This document shows positions 22,822-30,340 of a DNA stretch of 35,742 bases, in pieces. Each line of letters starts with the position of its first letter. Position 1 is the stretch's first letter. The DNA is taken from assembly GCA_022180565.1 (NCBI GenBank), contig BQML01000005.1, positions 1 through 35,742 of the forward strand, in the 5' to 3' direction. Source of the stretch: Bacteroidia bacterium. GTDB lineage: Bacteria; Bacteroidota; Ignavibacteria; UBA10030. A program made the translations under genes and the position numbers. The notes under the pieces were generated by a model. That model was not told the DNA's origin. It made no database searches and saw nothing but the letters and a program-made list of their open reading frames with translations.

Positions 22822-23648
22822 TGGCTGATTCGGCAATCAAACGATTTGAAGATCTGATCAACCAGGGCACCCAACTCGTGCCCCTTGGCGGTTTCGAGCA
22901 TTCCGGCTACAATGCCAGATTGCAGACGAAGTACCTCGAGTGGCGGAAAAACTGCCTGGAACTGCTCGATCAGATCGGGCCGATCGGGTTTCCCTACAAG
23001 AACAAGATTCTTGGGGATGCCAACGGCGGATTCTTTTTTCAGCCGTCAGCTCAGCTGATCCTCAACCAGATGAAAGATGTTTACGAGAAGCTCAAAGTCT
23101 CCCCGGAGCTTGCCGCTAGTGCAGAGGCGGCAAAGCCTGCGGCAGAACAAAAGCCCGCAGGGGTCACGGTGAGTGAAACAGGAGGAGCAAGAGTGCTCAA
23201 ACCGCCTCCGAAGCGTGAGGGGGCGGCCCCTGCGGCCAAACCCGCCGCATCCTCGGGAACGGGAAAGAAAGTCTATGTTGTGGGGGAGGAGGTCGACGCG
23301 CTGAAACAGCAACTGTCGCAGTTTCTTCAGGAAATCGGGCTCGAGGAAGTCACGCTCAAACGGGAACACGGAAAGATGCTCACCCTGGATGCGATCAAGC
23401 ACGACGATGAGATCAAATGTGCGTTCTTTGTGTTTAATTCAGACGACTTGACGTATGCCATGTTCGAACTCGGGCATTTTGTGGGAAAGATTGGCGCTGG
23501 CCGCGTTATTGTTCTGCACATGACCGATGTCGCGTTTCCCAGGAATGTGCCGGGCGTTTCGGTCAAACCCATTGTGGTGAAGCTTGAGGAGGCCGGCCTC
23601 AGCATCATCAAGGAACTCAAATCACTCGGATATCAGATTTCCCTTTGA
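22821..23648 (+). CDS. TIR-like nucleotide-binding domain protein inside the menaquinone operon
   Basis: A 275-residue soluble protein in three parts. Residues 1-95 are a helical N-terminal region (TKYLEWRKNCLELLDQIG). Residues ~96-148 are an Ala/Pro/Lys-rich linker. Residues ~149-275 resemble the PF10137-type TIR-like nucleotide-binding domain: KKVYVVGEEVDALKQQLSQF, CAFFVFNSDD, then FELGHFVGKIGAGRVIVLH (from 215), FPRNVPGV and IIKELKSLGY. The first strand usually followed by a His/Gly loop and the catalytic-type RTIIEKFE segment are not matched (here KMLTLDAIKHDDEI), so classical TIR NADase activity is doubtful. It shares one base with the mqnE-mqnA stop and ends 2 nt before ATG of mqnC, placing it at the pathway step with no assigned enzyme. 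Fold call from recall, function unknown. Confidence 0.72.
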   Translation: MADSAIKRFEDLINQGTQLVPLGGFEHSGYNARLQTKYLEWRKNCLELLDQIGPIGFPYKNKILGDANGGFFFQPSAQLILNQMKDVYEKLKVSPELAASAEAAKPAAEQKPAGVTVSETGGARVLKPPPKREGAAPAAKPAASSGTGKKVYVVGEEVDALKQQLSQFLQEIGLEEVTLKREHGKMLTLDAIKHDDEIKCAFFVFNSDDLTYAMFELGHFVGKIGAGRVIVLHMTDVAFPRNVPGVSVKPIVVKLEEAGLSIIKELKSLGYQISL

Positions 23649-23650
23649 CT

Positions 23651-24748
23651 ATGATGACCGTCGAATCGATCGTTCGATCTGTCCGCGCAGGGAACAGACT
23701 CGGAAGAGACGAGGGGCTCTTCCTCTTGAGAAATGCGGAACTCCTCGATCTGGGGGACCTGGCGAATGAGATCAGGTTCCGCCGGCACCCGCGCCCTCTC
23801 GTTACGTTCGTTGTCGACACCAATCCCAATTACACGAATATCTGCACCATCGATTGCATCTTCTGCGCCTTCTATCGTCATCCGGGCGAGGAGGGGGAGT
23901 ATACGTACTCGGTGGATCATATGATTCAGAAGTTCAAAGAATCGGCCGCGAAAGGCGTGACGACGGTGCTTCTGCAGGGTGGCGTCAATCCTGCGCTCCC
24001 GTTCGAATACTATGTGGAGCTTGTGGAAAGGACGGTGGCCGAGGTGCCGGAGGTTCATCCGCACTTCTTCTCAACGTCCGAGATCATCGGTATGGCAGAG
24101 ATCTCAGGACTCGGTATACGACAAGTCCTGGAGCGCCTATGGAAGGCGGGACTTCGTTCAATCCCGGGGGGGGGAGCGGAAATCCTCTCGGATCGTGTGA
24201 AGAAGAAGATCAGCAGTAAAAAGGGAACATCGGCGGATTGGTTGAATGTCATGAAGGTCGCACACGAAATCGGCTACAAAACCACGGCGACGATGATGTA
24301 CGGGCATTTGGAGACGGACGAAGATATCGTCGAGCACCTTGATCAGGTGAGGTCCCTGCAGGATCAAACAGGCGGATTCACGGCCTTCATTCCTTGGTCG
24401 TTCAAGCCTGGCAACACGCCCCTCGAGAAGATTATTCCGCATTACGCAACCCCCATGCGTTATTTGCAGATGATCGCCTTTTCGCGCATATATCTGGACA
24501 ACGTTCCGCACATTCAGGCCTCCTGGTTTTCGGAGGGCAAGAAGACGGGACAGATTGCCCTGCATTTTGGCGCTGATGATTTCGGGGGGACATTGCTCGA
24601 GGAGAACGTGCACGCCGCGGCGAACTTCGTCAACAAGACCAACACGGAAGAATGCAAACAACTCATTCGTGAGGCGGGTTTTATCCCCGCTCAACGGTCA
24701 ACGCTGTATGAGATTCTGGCTGTGGAAGAGCAGGATGCGGCCGCCTGA
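23651..24748 (+). CDS. mqnC: Cyclic dehypoxanthine futalosine synthase (MqnC)
   Basis: A radical-SAM enzyme that cyclises dehypoxanthine futalosine to the spiro compound used by MqnD. The 365-residue protein has the cluster motif Cys65-x3-Cys69-x2-Cys72 (NICTIDCIFCAFYR). It continues with TTVLLQGGVNPALPFEYY, HPHFFSTSEIIGM, LRSIPGGGAEILSDRV and TATMMYGHLET, all typical of MqnC and distinct from the MqnE signature HPDWEWNYY. ATG 23651 is chosen; a TTG at 23645 overlapping the preceding stop (TTGA) is possible, and no clear ribosome binding site helps. It is the last gene of the plus arm and faces the minus arm across a ~160-bp gap. Confidence 0.93.
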   Translation: MMTVESIVRSVRAGNRLGRDEGLFLLRNAELLDLGDLANEIRFRRHPRPLVTFVVDTNPNYTNICTIDCIFCAFYRHPGEEGEYTYSVDHMIQKFKESAAKGVTTVLLQGGVNPALPFEYYVELVERTVAEVPEVHPHFFSTSEIIGMAEISGLGIRQVLERLWKAGLRSIPGGGAEILSDRVKKKISSKKGTSADWLNVMKVAHEIGYKTTATMMYGHLETDEDIVEHLDQVRSLQDQTGGFTAFIPWSFKPGNTPLEKIIPHYATPMRYLQMIAFSRIYLDNVPHIQASWFSEGKKTGQIALHFGADDFGGTLLEENVHAAANFVNKTNTEECKQLIREAGFIPAQRSTLYEILAVEEQDAAA

Positions 24749-24910
24749 CGGGCATGCAGCACTTCTTCCTCGCGGGGAAGCAGAGAGTGAGATTCTACAA
24801 TGCGGGCGTCGGCGGAACTCGGGAATCGGTTTGCCTATGACGGGGTGGACGTCTGCGAGGCGCGGGACAGGTGGCTGGCAGAACAACCCCAGGGGGAGGT
24901 CTGACCGAAA
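24749..24910. other. Gap between the convergent arms; only doubtful mini-frames
   Basis: No clear intrinsic terminator is visible for either arm. Two short plus-strand frames exist: ATG 24754 (28 codons, beginning MQHFFLAGKQRVRFYNAG) and ATG 24800-24904 (34 codons, containing FAYDGVDVCEARDRWLAEQ). They overlap in different frames and lack ribosome binding sites. They could be a decayed gene remnant or chance. Confidence 0.4.
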
Positions 24911-25831
24911 TCACCCACCAACAATCGATGCCATGTTATCATAGAAAATCTTCTTGATATCCGGCGTGGGGACGCGCATCTCCTGAAGAAGCTTGAGCTG
25001 ATTGTCGAGGATATCGTAGCGGTACCCCCGCGGCATCATCCCGGAATCCGACCCAAAGAGAATCCTTCCCGCTCCAAAGGCTTCCAGCATCTTTTGCATC
25101 ACCTTCCGCAAGTCCGGTTTCTCCGGATGCTCCGCCATCCATGAGTTTGATCCCGCGGTATCGACGTACACATTCGGACATTGTTTGCCGACCTGAAGCG
25201 TTTCGGCGAGCCGCCCCGCGCCAAAATTCGGAATAATCCAACTGACGTTCGGAAATTTCTTCGCGACCGGGATCAGGTGGAGCGGGTCCGCAAAGGCATC
25301 GTTCGTCACGGTCGGGATTCCTGCGAATTCCCTTGGACGGATGAGGAGTTTTCCGAATTGCACAAAGACGGATCCCTTGACCTCCTGCACCAGATTGTAC
25401 AGCGGGAACAACCATTCATCCCCGACATTGATCTGGTACAGGGAAGGATAGAGAAAAATTCCCCGAAGCTTGTCCTGTTTCAACCGCTTCTCGGCGTTCT
25501 CCATGAGAACATTTGAGTTCGGATCTACGGTGAAGTAACCTGTGAACCGCCCCGGAAAAGCCTGGACGGCCTTCACGACCGAGTCTTCATCACCCGGAAT
25601 GCTGCCGATCAGAACCATCCGCTCGATCTTCCATTTATCGATCGCATCGATCCATCGCTTGGCAAGCTGGGTCGGATCTTCACCGGGAATTTCGATGTGG
25701 CCCTTCGTGGCAATGTTGCGCAGTTCCGAACTGATGTCCGCCCGATTGGGCTTCTGTTTTACAAGGAAGCGAAAATACGCATTCGAATAGAAATGCGCGT
25801 GTGCATCAAAGATTTTGAACAGGCCGATCAT
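24911..25831 (-). CDS. Amidohydrolase-2 family protein with incomplete metal site
   Basis: A 306-residue TIM-barrel protein of the Amidohydro_2 (ACMSD-like) group. The strand-1 metal motif is intact (FDAHAHF, His11 and His13) and so is the strand-8 aspartate (LFGSDSG, Asp262). The two middle histidines normally found after strands 5 and 6 appear replaced: the VFVQFGKLL strand has Gln158, and the WIIPNFGAG strand has Asn202 where family members usually have LAHxGG. It may use one metal or be non-hydrolytic. The start codon lies 1 nt after the mqnD stop (TGATATG), so it is the third gene of the menG-mqnD unit. A role in menaquinone synthesis is possible only by position; the aminofutalosine deaminase known in some bacteria belongs to a different amidohydrolase branch. 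Confidence 0.82.
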   Translation of the reverse strand: MIGLFKIFDAHAHFYSNAYFRFLVKQKPNRADISSELRNIATKGHIEIPGEDPTQLAKRWIDAIDKWKIERMVLIGSIPGDEDSVVKAVQAFPGRFTGYFTVDPNSNVLMENAEKRLKQDKLRGIFLYPSLYQINVGDEWLFPLYNLVQEVKGSVFVQFGKLLIRPREFAGIPTVTNDAFADPLHLIPVAKKFPNVSWIIPNFGAGRLAETLQVGKQCPNVYVDTAGSNSWMAEHPEKPDLRKVMQKMLEAFGAGRILFGSDSGMMPRGYRYDILDNQLKLLQEMRVPTPDIKKIFYDNMASIVGG

Positions 25832-25832
25832 A

Positions 25833-26699
25833 TCAGTACAGGGTGATCTCCGGAACGTGAGGAATGAGGTCCTTCTCGCCGGCCAGGCGGTAGAGGAGTT
25901 CGAGAGCCCGGCGTCCGGCGTCTCCCATGTCCACAGTCAGTTCGCTCACATACATCTTCACAAATCTCTCCCCCAGATCTCTGCCGATCCCGCGCCCGTA
26001 CTCCAAGGCGTACGGAATCGCCTCCTCCTGATGCGTGTATCCGTAGTGAATGCTCTCCTTGAGTCCTTGGGACAGCCTTCGCGCAAGGTGTTCGCCCAGA
26101 TCTTTGCGGACGACATCAAGGCCGAGAGGCAGGGGGAGTCCGTACCGGGATTTCCAAAGCTCGCCGAAATCCACAACCTTGTTGAACCCCAGCGCCTTGT
26201 ACGTGATCTGTCCCTCATGGATGATCACGCCCCCGTCATATTCTCCCTGTTCCACCAAATCCATGATTTCGTCAAATGGAACGTCTTCATGGAAAATGTC
26301 TTCCGTGAACATCTTGAACAGCAGACTCGCCGTGGTGAGAGGCCCGGGCGTTGCGATGCGCTTGCCGCGGAGATCGTCCAGACTCCGGTAGTGTTTGGAG
26401 ATCAGAACAGGACCATACCCTTCTCCCATGCTGGCGCCCGTCGCCATGATCCAGTAACGGTCGGCTACATGCGCGTACGCGTGAGCAGAGATGGCCGTGA
26501 CTTCCAGTTCGCCCCGCTGTGCTCGGACATTGAGCGATTGAATATCCTCCAGAAGGTGCTCGATCACAATGCCCTCGAGTTTTACCTTGCCGCTGGCCAG
26601 GCCATAGAACATGAATGCGTCGTCGGGATCGGGAGAATGACCGACGCGGATCACGCGTTCACCGGTGCCGGTCCGAGAGATGCTACTTGAGAGCGTCAT
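25833..26699 (-). CDS. mqnD: 1,4-dihydroxy-6-naphthoate synthase (MqnD)
   Basis: It converts cyclic dehypoxanthine futalosine to 1,4-dihydroxy-6-naphthoate. The 288-residue protein has the periplasmic-binding-protein-like fold of MqnA/MqnD. Recognisable family parts are GHSPDPDDAFMFYGLASGK (from residue 20), ELEVTAISAHAYAHV, GEGYGPVLISK, RIATPGPLTTASLL and GGVIIHEGQITY. ATG 26699 lies 17 nt inside the menG gene; a TTG 4 codons further upstream (26711) is a less likely start. The gene is overlapped by menG and followed at 1 nt by the amidohydrolase gene, indicating one transcript from the promoter upstream of menG. Confidence 0.94.
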   Translation of the reverse strand: MTLSSSISRTGTGERVIRVGHSPDPDDAFMFYGLASGKVKLEGIVIEHLLEDIQSLNVRAQRGELEVTAISAHAYAHVADRYWIMATGASMGEGYGPVLISKHYRSLDDLRGKRIATPGPLTTASLLFKMFTEDIFHEDVPFDEIMDLVEQGEYDGGVIIHEGQITYKALGFNKVVDFGELWKSRYGLPLPLGLDVVRKDLGEHLARRLSQGLKESIHYGYTHQEEAIPYALEYGRGIGRDLGERFVKMYVSELTVDMGDAGRRALELLYRLAGEKDLIPHVPEITLY

Positions 26700-27456
26700 A
26701 GGCTGTTGCAATACCGAAGGTCATGGAAAGCCGGCGTGCACTGTGAAAACCGGCCGTCTGAAGATGCTGTACAAACTTCTCGCCGTCGGGGAACTCTCCT
26801 ATCGTGGAGGGGAGATAGCGGTAGGCTGTCCGGTCCCTTGAAATCAGCCTCCCGATGGCCGGGAGAAGCGTACGGGAATAGGCACCGTAAAGTTGTTTCA
26901 CCGGAAACCGACGCGGGTGCGAGAACTCGAGAACCAAAATCACGCCGCCAGGTCTGAGAACACGATGCATTTCGCAAAGCCCGGCATGGAGATCGGAAAA
27001 ATTCCGCACGCCGAACGCCGAAATCACCGCATCAAACGAGCCTTCCGGGAACGGAAGATGTTCGGCGCTCCCTTGCTGAAAGGAAACCCGTTCGGAAAGA
27101 CCTCTCCTCCGGGCTTTTTCTCTCCCGAGGGCGAGCATGTTTTCCGCAACGTCGATGCCGACAACGCGAGAGGGCAAGAGCAGGCGTGCCGCTTCAAAGG
27201 CAAAGTCCCCCGTTCCTGTGGCCACATCCAGAATCTCCGACGGACGGAATTCCCTGAGCAAACGGATAGCTTTTTTCCTCCAGAGAATGTCAATGCCCGA
27301 ACTGAGAAGATGGTTCAGGAGATCGTAGCGGGGAGCGATACGGTTGAAGAGAGAACGTACGTATGCCGGTTCATAGCTCTTCCTTGCGCCGGGATCTCTC
27401 CCCGTGGACTGAGCGAAGGCAAAAGAGTCAGTGGACGTTCCTGGTTGGCGTTGCAC
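26683..27456 (-). CDS. menG: Demethylmenaquinone methyltransferase (MenG/UbiE)
   Basis: A SAM-dependent C-methyltransferase that performs the last step of menaquinone synthesis. The 257-residue protein carries the family opening RSLFNRIAPRYDLLNHLLSSGID, SAM motif I LDVATGTGD (around 76-84), FPEGSFDAVISAFGVRNF, and GGVILVLEFSHPR followed by YLPSTIGEFPDGEKF, all typical of UbiE/MenG. The frame is open to an ATG at 27525, but that codon lies in the -35 box of the promoter found here. GTG 27456, with AGGA just upstream, is the first sensible start downstream of the predicted transcription start and gives a normal length. Overlaps mqnD. Confidence 0.92.
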   Translation of the reverse strand: MQRQPGTSTDSFAFAQSTGRDPGARKSYEPAYVRSLFNRIAPRYDLLNHLLSSGIDILWRKKAIRLLREFRPSEILDVATGTGDFAFEAARLLLPSRVVGIDVAENMLALGREKARRRGLSERVSFQQGSAEHLPFPEGSFDAVISAFGVRNFSDLHAGLCEMHRVLRPGGVILVLEFSHPRRFPVKQLYGAYSRTLLPAIGRLISRDRTAYRYLPSTIGEFPDGEKFVQHLQTAGFHSARRLSMTFGIATAYDALK

Positions 27457-27496
27457 GTTTCCTGGCGATGGACTGCGGATCGTAAGCGCAACCGCC

Positions 27497-27525
27497 AATA
27501 TACGGATCATCACGTGGATTTCCAA
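27497..27525 (-). promoter_or_regulatory. Sigma70-type promoter TTGGAA-17-TATATT for menG-mqnD-amidohydrolase
   Basis: On the minus strand TTGGAA (plus 27520-27525) and TATATT (plus 27497-27502) are 17 bp apart. The transcript would start near 27490, about 35 nt before the GTG of menG. This argues against the longer menG reading frame that begins at 27525. Confidence 0.72.
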
Positions 27526-27559
27526 TCAAAAAGTACCCGAAGGCCCGGAACGGGGAAGA

Positions 27560-27588
27560 TTGATTTTGAAATACCGAAACGCTACTTT
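27560..27588 (+). promoter_or_regulatory. Sigma70-type promoter TTGATT-17-TACTTT, divergent from the menG promoter
   Basis: TTGATT at 27560-27565 and TACTTT at 27583-27588 are 17 bp apart. The predicted start near 27595 leaves a leader of only about 6 nt before ATG 27601, so the mRNA may be nearly leaderless. Confidence 0.65.
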
Positions 27589-27600
27589 TCGCTCAGGTCA

Positions 27601-28095
27601 ATGAAATCTCTTCTTCTCTCCGTCCTCCTCATCGTCTTGTTGACCTCCTGTGACGGGGGCCTGACGCTGCCGCCCCTGATCGAACCGGCGCTGGAAGGTA
27701 CCATAACCGTGCAGAGTCCCTGGCCTCCGCAGGACAGCGTCAAGAACCTCTGGCTCTTTGCCTCGCAGATTTTTCCGGTCGATTCTGCGAACATCTTTTC
27801 CGGAATCTTTTCGGGTTCCATTATCATCTATCCCGGCCTTTCCCTGGATTCCACCCTCGCCTACAATGTCAATGTTCAGACATTCCATGCGAAGGTTCCG
27901 CCCGCAACGTACTACTACATCGGCATCCTGGCGCGACATGGGGATCAGTTCCTGGAAACATCAAGTTATCGTGTCGTGGGGATTCTCGAGGAGGGCCCCG
28001 GACAACCCCGAACGGTGATCGTACGGAATGACGAAGTCGTCTCGGGACTGCAAATTACGGTCGACTTCTACAATCTCCCCCCCCAACCATTTTGA
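27601..28095 (+). CDS. Small lipoprotein coupled to a TonB-dependent receptor
   Basis: A 164-residue protein with a type II signal: Lys2, a leucine-rich stretch and the lipobox LLTSC with Cys17 as the lipidated residue. The mature part (GTITVQSPWPPQDSVKNLWLF, YNVNVQTFHAKVPPATYYYIGIL, VIVRNDEVVSGLQITVDF) looks like an all-beta, transthyretin- or carboxypeptidase-regulatory-like sandwich. I do not recognise a named family. The frame is open far upstream, but ATG 27601 gives the lipoprotein signal and follows the promoter at 27560. Its stop overlaps the TTG start of the receptor gene (TTGA), which suggests the two work together at the cell surface, for example as a substrate-binding partner of the receptor; that is inference. 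Confidence 0.8.
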   Translation: MKSLLLSVLLIVLLTSCDGGLTLPPLIEPALEGTITVQSPWPPQDSVKNLWLFASQIFPVDSANIFSGIFSGSIIIYPGLSLDSTLAYNVNVQTFHAKVPPATYYYIGILARHGDQFLETSSYRVVGILEEGPGQPRTVIVRNDEVVSGLQITVDFYNLPPQPF

Positions 28096-30320
28096 AGCGC
28101 TCGATCACCATAGTGGTGTGCCAACTCCTCTTCTGCTTTGCCGCGAACGCGCAGGGCGGGATCGTGCAGGGTGTGGTGCGGGATGAAGAGAGCGGAACCC
28201 CCCTGGAAGGCGCGAACGTGATTGTCCGCGGGACACTGCTGGGTGCGGCGACGGATCGAAACGGACAGTTCACGATTCGCGGGCTTCCTCAGCGATCGCT
28301 CACGATCGTGGTCTCGATGGTGGGATTCAGACCGGCAGTGGTTGAGAACGTTCAGGCGACTGAATCTCCGCAACCGATGCTCCAAATCACCCTGCGTCCG
28401 ACGCCGATTCCTATGGAGCAGATTGTTGTTACGGCGAGCCGGAGAGAACAGGACCTTCGCGAGGTGCCGGCAAGCCTCGCCGTGATCACGGCGCGCTCGA
28501 TTTCGGACCGGAACATTACCACGATGGATGAGGCAATGCGGTATGTCCCCGGCGTCACCGTGCTTCAGGACCAGGTCAACATCCGGGGATCGAGCGGATA
28601 CAGCCGCGGCGTGGGAAGCCGGGTCCTCTTGCTCCTCGACGGCTTGCCGTTTCTCACGGGGGATACAGGCGAGATCAACTGGGAAGCGATACCGGTGCGG
28701 GATGTGGAGCGTGTCGAGGTCATCAAAGGTGCCGGTTCGGCACTCTACGGTTCAAGTGCGCTGGGAGGAGTCATTAATGTTCTGACCCGAACTGTTCCGG
28801 AACAAGCCGAGTTCCGCTTTCGTCTGTCGTCCGGTCTGTACGACCGGATGAGATTCGACGAATGGAATTGGTACTCCAAAGAACGATTCCGCAGCGAAGC
28901 AACCCTGGGGTTCGCCGGCACGGTAGGCCCCGCTGGCATCGTTGCCGGCATCGGGAGAAGCGTGGATGAGAGCTATCGAGACAACGATGCCTATCATCGT
29001 TGGACAGTGTTCGCCAAAGGGCAGATCGATGTGTCGGAGACGCGTCAAGTGTCGGTGGTGTTGAACGTGTTGAACCGCACGCACGGCAATTTTATCTGGT
29101 GGAAAAGCCTGCGCGAGGCCACGAAGCCGGCGGAAATCCAGCGTAACGGAAGAGTGAGGAGTACCCGGGGCAACGTCAGCGTAGCATTCAGAGAAACCGT
29201 GTCGGAACGGCTGTTCTATGTTGTTAAAGGAATGTATTTTGGGAACTTCTGGAAAGATGACAGCGCAGGATACGAGATGAACGTCTCAACGTCGCACCGC
29301 ATTCAGACAGATGTCCAATTCACGTATGCGGTTGCAGGAAACAATTTTCTGACATTCGGCGTGGCGGCGAATGCCGATGATGTGGAATCGAATCTCTTCG
29401 GAACACACGGCGGATACGGACTCGCCGCTTATGTGCAGGACGAATGGAGGTTCGCGGAAAAAGCGAACCTCACCGGGGGCGCACGATTGGATGTGCAGAA
29501 AGTATCCATGTTGGCCGCGGCAGCAAAGCTGAGCCCGAAAGCCGGCGTCAGCTACAGCATATCTCCCTCCACCACCGTCCGAGCCTCTCTTGGCGCCGGG
29601 TTTCGGTATCCTTCGATCGGAGAGTTGTTTGTCTCGAGCTCGACCAACGTCAGCCAACTCGTGATCCTCCCCAATCCAAATCTGAAACCCGAAACCAGCC
29701 TCACGGGTGAGATCGGGGGATTTACCCGGATTTCGGATAATCTGGAAATAGATGTCGCAGGGTTCTGGAATGAGTTCGATAATCTGATCGAGCCCAGTGT
29801 GACGATCAGGCCTGTTCGCCTGTCGCCTTCAGATACGGCCGATGTGAACCGTGCCGTTGCAGAGTTTGGAAACATTACGCGGGCAAGGATCGTCGGCGCT
29901 GAGCTGGGACTTAGAATCACCTGGGTGGAGCGCCTGGTGGCAACCGATATAGGCTACACGGTATTGTGGCCCGAGGATCTCTCGCAGAATGCAATTCTGA
30001 AGTTTCGCTCCCGGCATACGCTTCATGCTTCGACGAACCTGACGTGGGGACCTTACCGGATTTCCGGCGATTACAGGTTCATCAGCCGTGTGGAACGCGT
30101 TGACGACCAGCTCATCGCCCTGGCCCCCATCGTTCACGGCCACGCCCGGGTCCCGATTCATGTATTGGACCTTCGAGCGTCTGCGGCACTGGCCTCGTTA
30201 GGCCTGCCTCTGCGGATCGGAGTGAATGTTACCAACGTCTTGAACTATCACTACGTTGAACTCATAGGCAATCTTGCACCGCCACGAATGTACTCTCTCG
30301 TTCTCGAGGGCTCGCTCTAA
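28092..30320 (+). CDS. TonB-dependent outer-membrane receptor with CarboxypepD_reg-like domain
   Basis: A 742-residue receptor that would import a ligand using TonB energy. The signal peptide is residues 1-21 (KRSITIVVCQLLFCFAANAQ). Next is a carboxypeptidase-regulatory-like domain (about 22-105: GIVQGVVRDEESGTPLEGAN, GQFTIRGLP). The plug domain follows (about 112-230: QIVVTASRREQDLREVPASL, VPGVTVLQDQVNIRG, VEVIKGAGSALYGSSALGG), then the barrel. The TTG start overlaps the lipoprotein stop, and only this start gives the signal peptide. The extra N-terminal domain is usual for Bacteroidota. The FLTGDTGEINWEAIPV stretch in the plug matches vitamin B12/iron-type receptors loosely, but the ligand is not decided. 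Confidence 0.93.
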   Translation: MKRSITIVVCQLLFCFAANAQGGIVQGVVRDEESGTPLEGANVIVRGTLLGAATDRNGQFTIRGLPQRSLTIVVSMVGFRPAVVENVQATESPQPMLQITLRPTPIPMEQIVVTASRREQDLREVPASLAVITARSISDRNITTMDEAMRYVPGVTVLQDQVNIRGSSGYSRGVGSRVLLLLDGLPFLTGDTGEINWEAIPVRDVERVEVIKGAGSALYGSSALGGVINVLTRTVPEQAEFRFRLSSGLYDRMRFDEWNWYSKERFRSEATLGFAGTVGPAGIVAGIGRSVDESYRDNDAYHRWTVFAKGQIDVSETRQVSVVLNVLNRTHGNFIWWKSLREATKPAEIQRNGRVRSTRGNVSVAFRETVSERLFYVVKGMYFGNFWKDDSAGYEMNVSTSHRIQTDVQFTYAVAGNNFLTFGVAANADDVESNLFGTHGGYGLAAYVQDEWRFAEKANLTGGARLDVQKVSMLAAAAKLSPKAGVSYSISPSTTVRASLGAGFRYPSIGELFVSSSTNVSQLVILPNPNLKPETSLTGEIGGFTRISDNLEIDVAGFWNEFDNLIEPSVTIRPVRLSPSDTADVNRAVAEFGNITRARIVGAELGLRITWVERLVATDIGYTVLWPEDLSQNAILKFRSRHTLHASTNLTWGPYRISGDYRFISRVERVDDQLIALAPIVHGHARVPIHVLDLRASAALASLGLPLRIGVNVTNVLNYHYVELIGNLAPPRMYSLVLEGSL

Positions 30321-30340
30321 AGGGTCTTTCCGGATCGTCC

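Noticed and set aside
22821..23648. TIR-like gene as part of an anti-phage defence system
   Set aside because: No CD-NTase, Thoeris, Argonaute or other defence partner is near, and the gene is embedded between menaquinone genes. The usual catalytic motif is also not evident.
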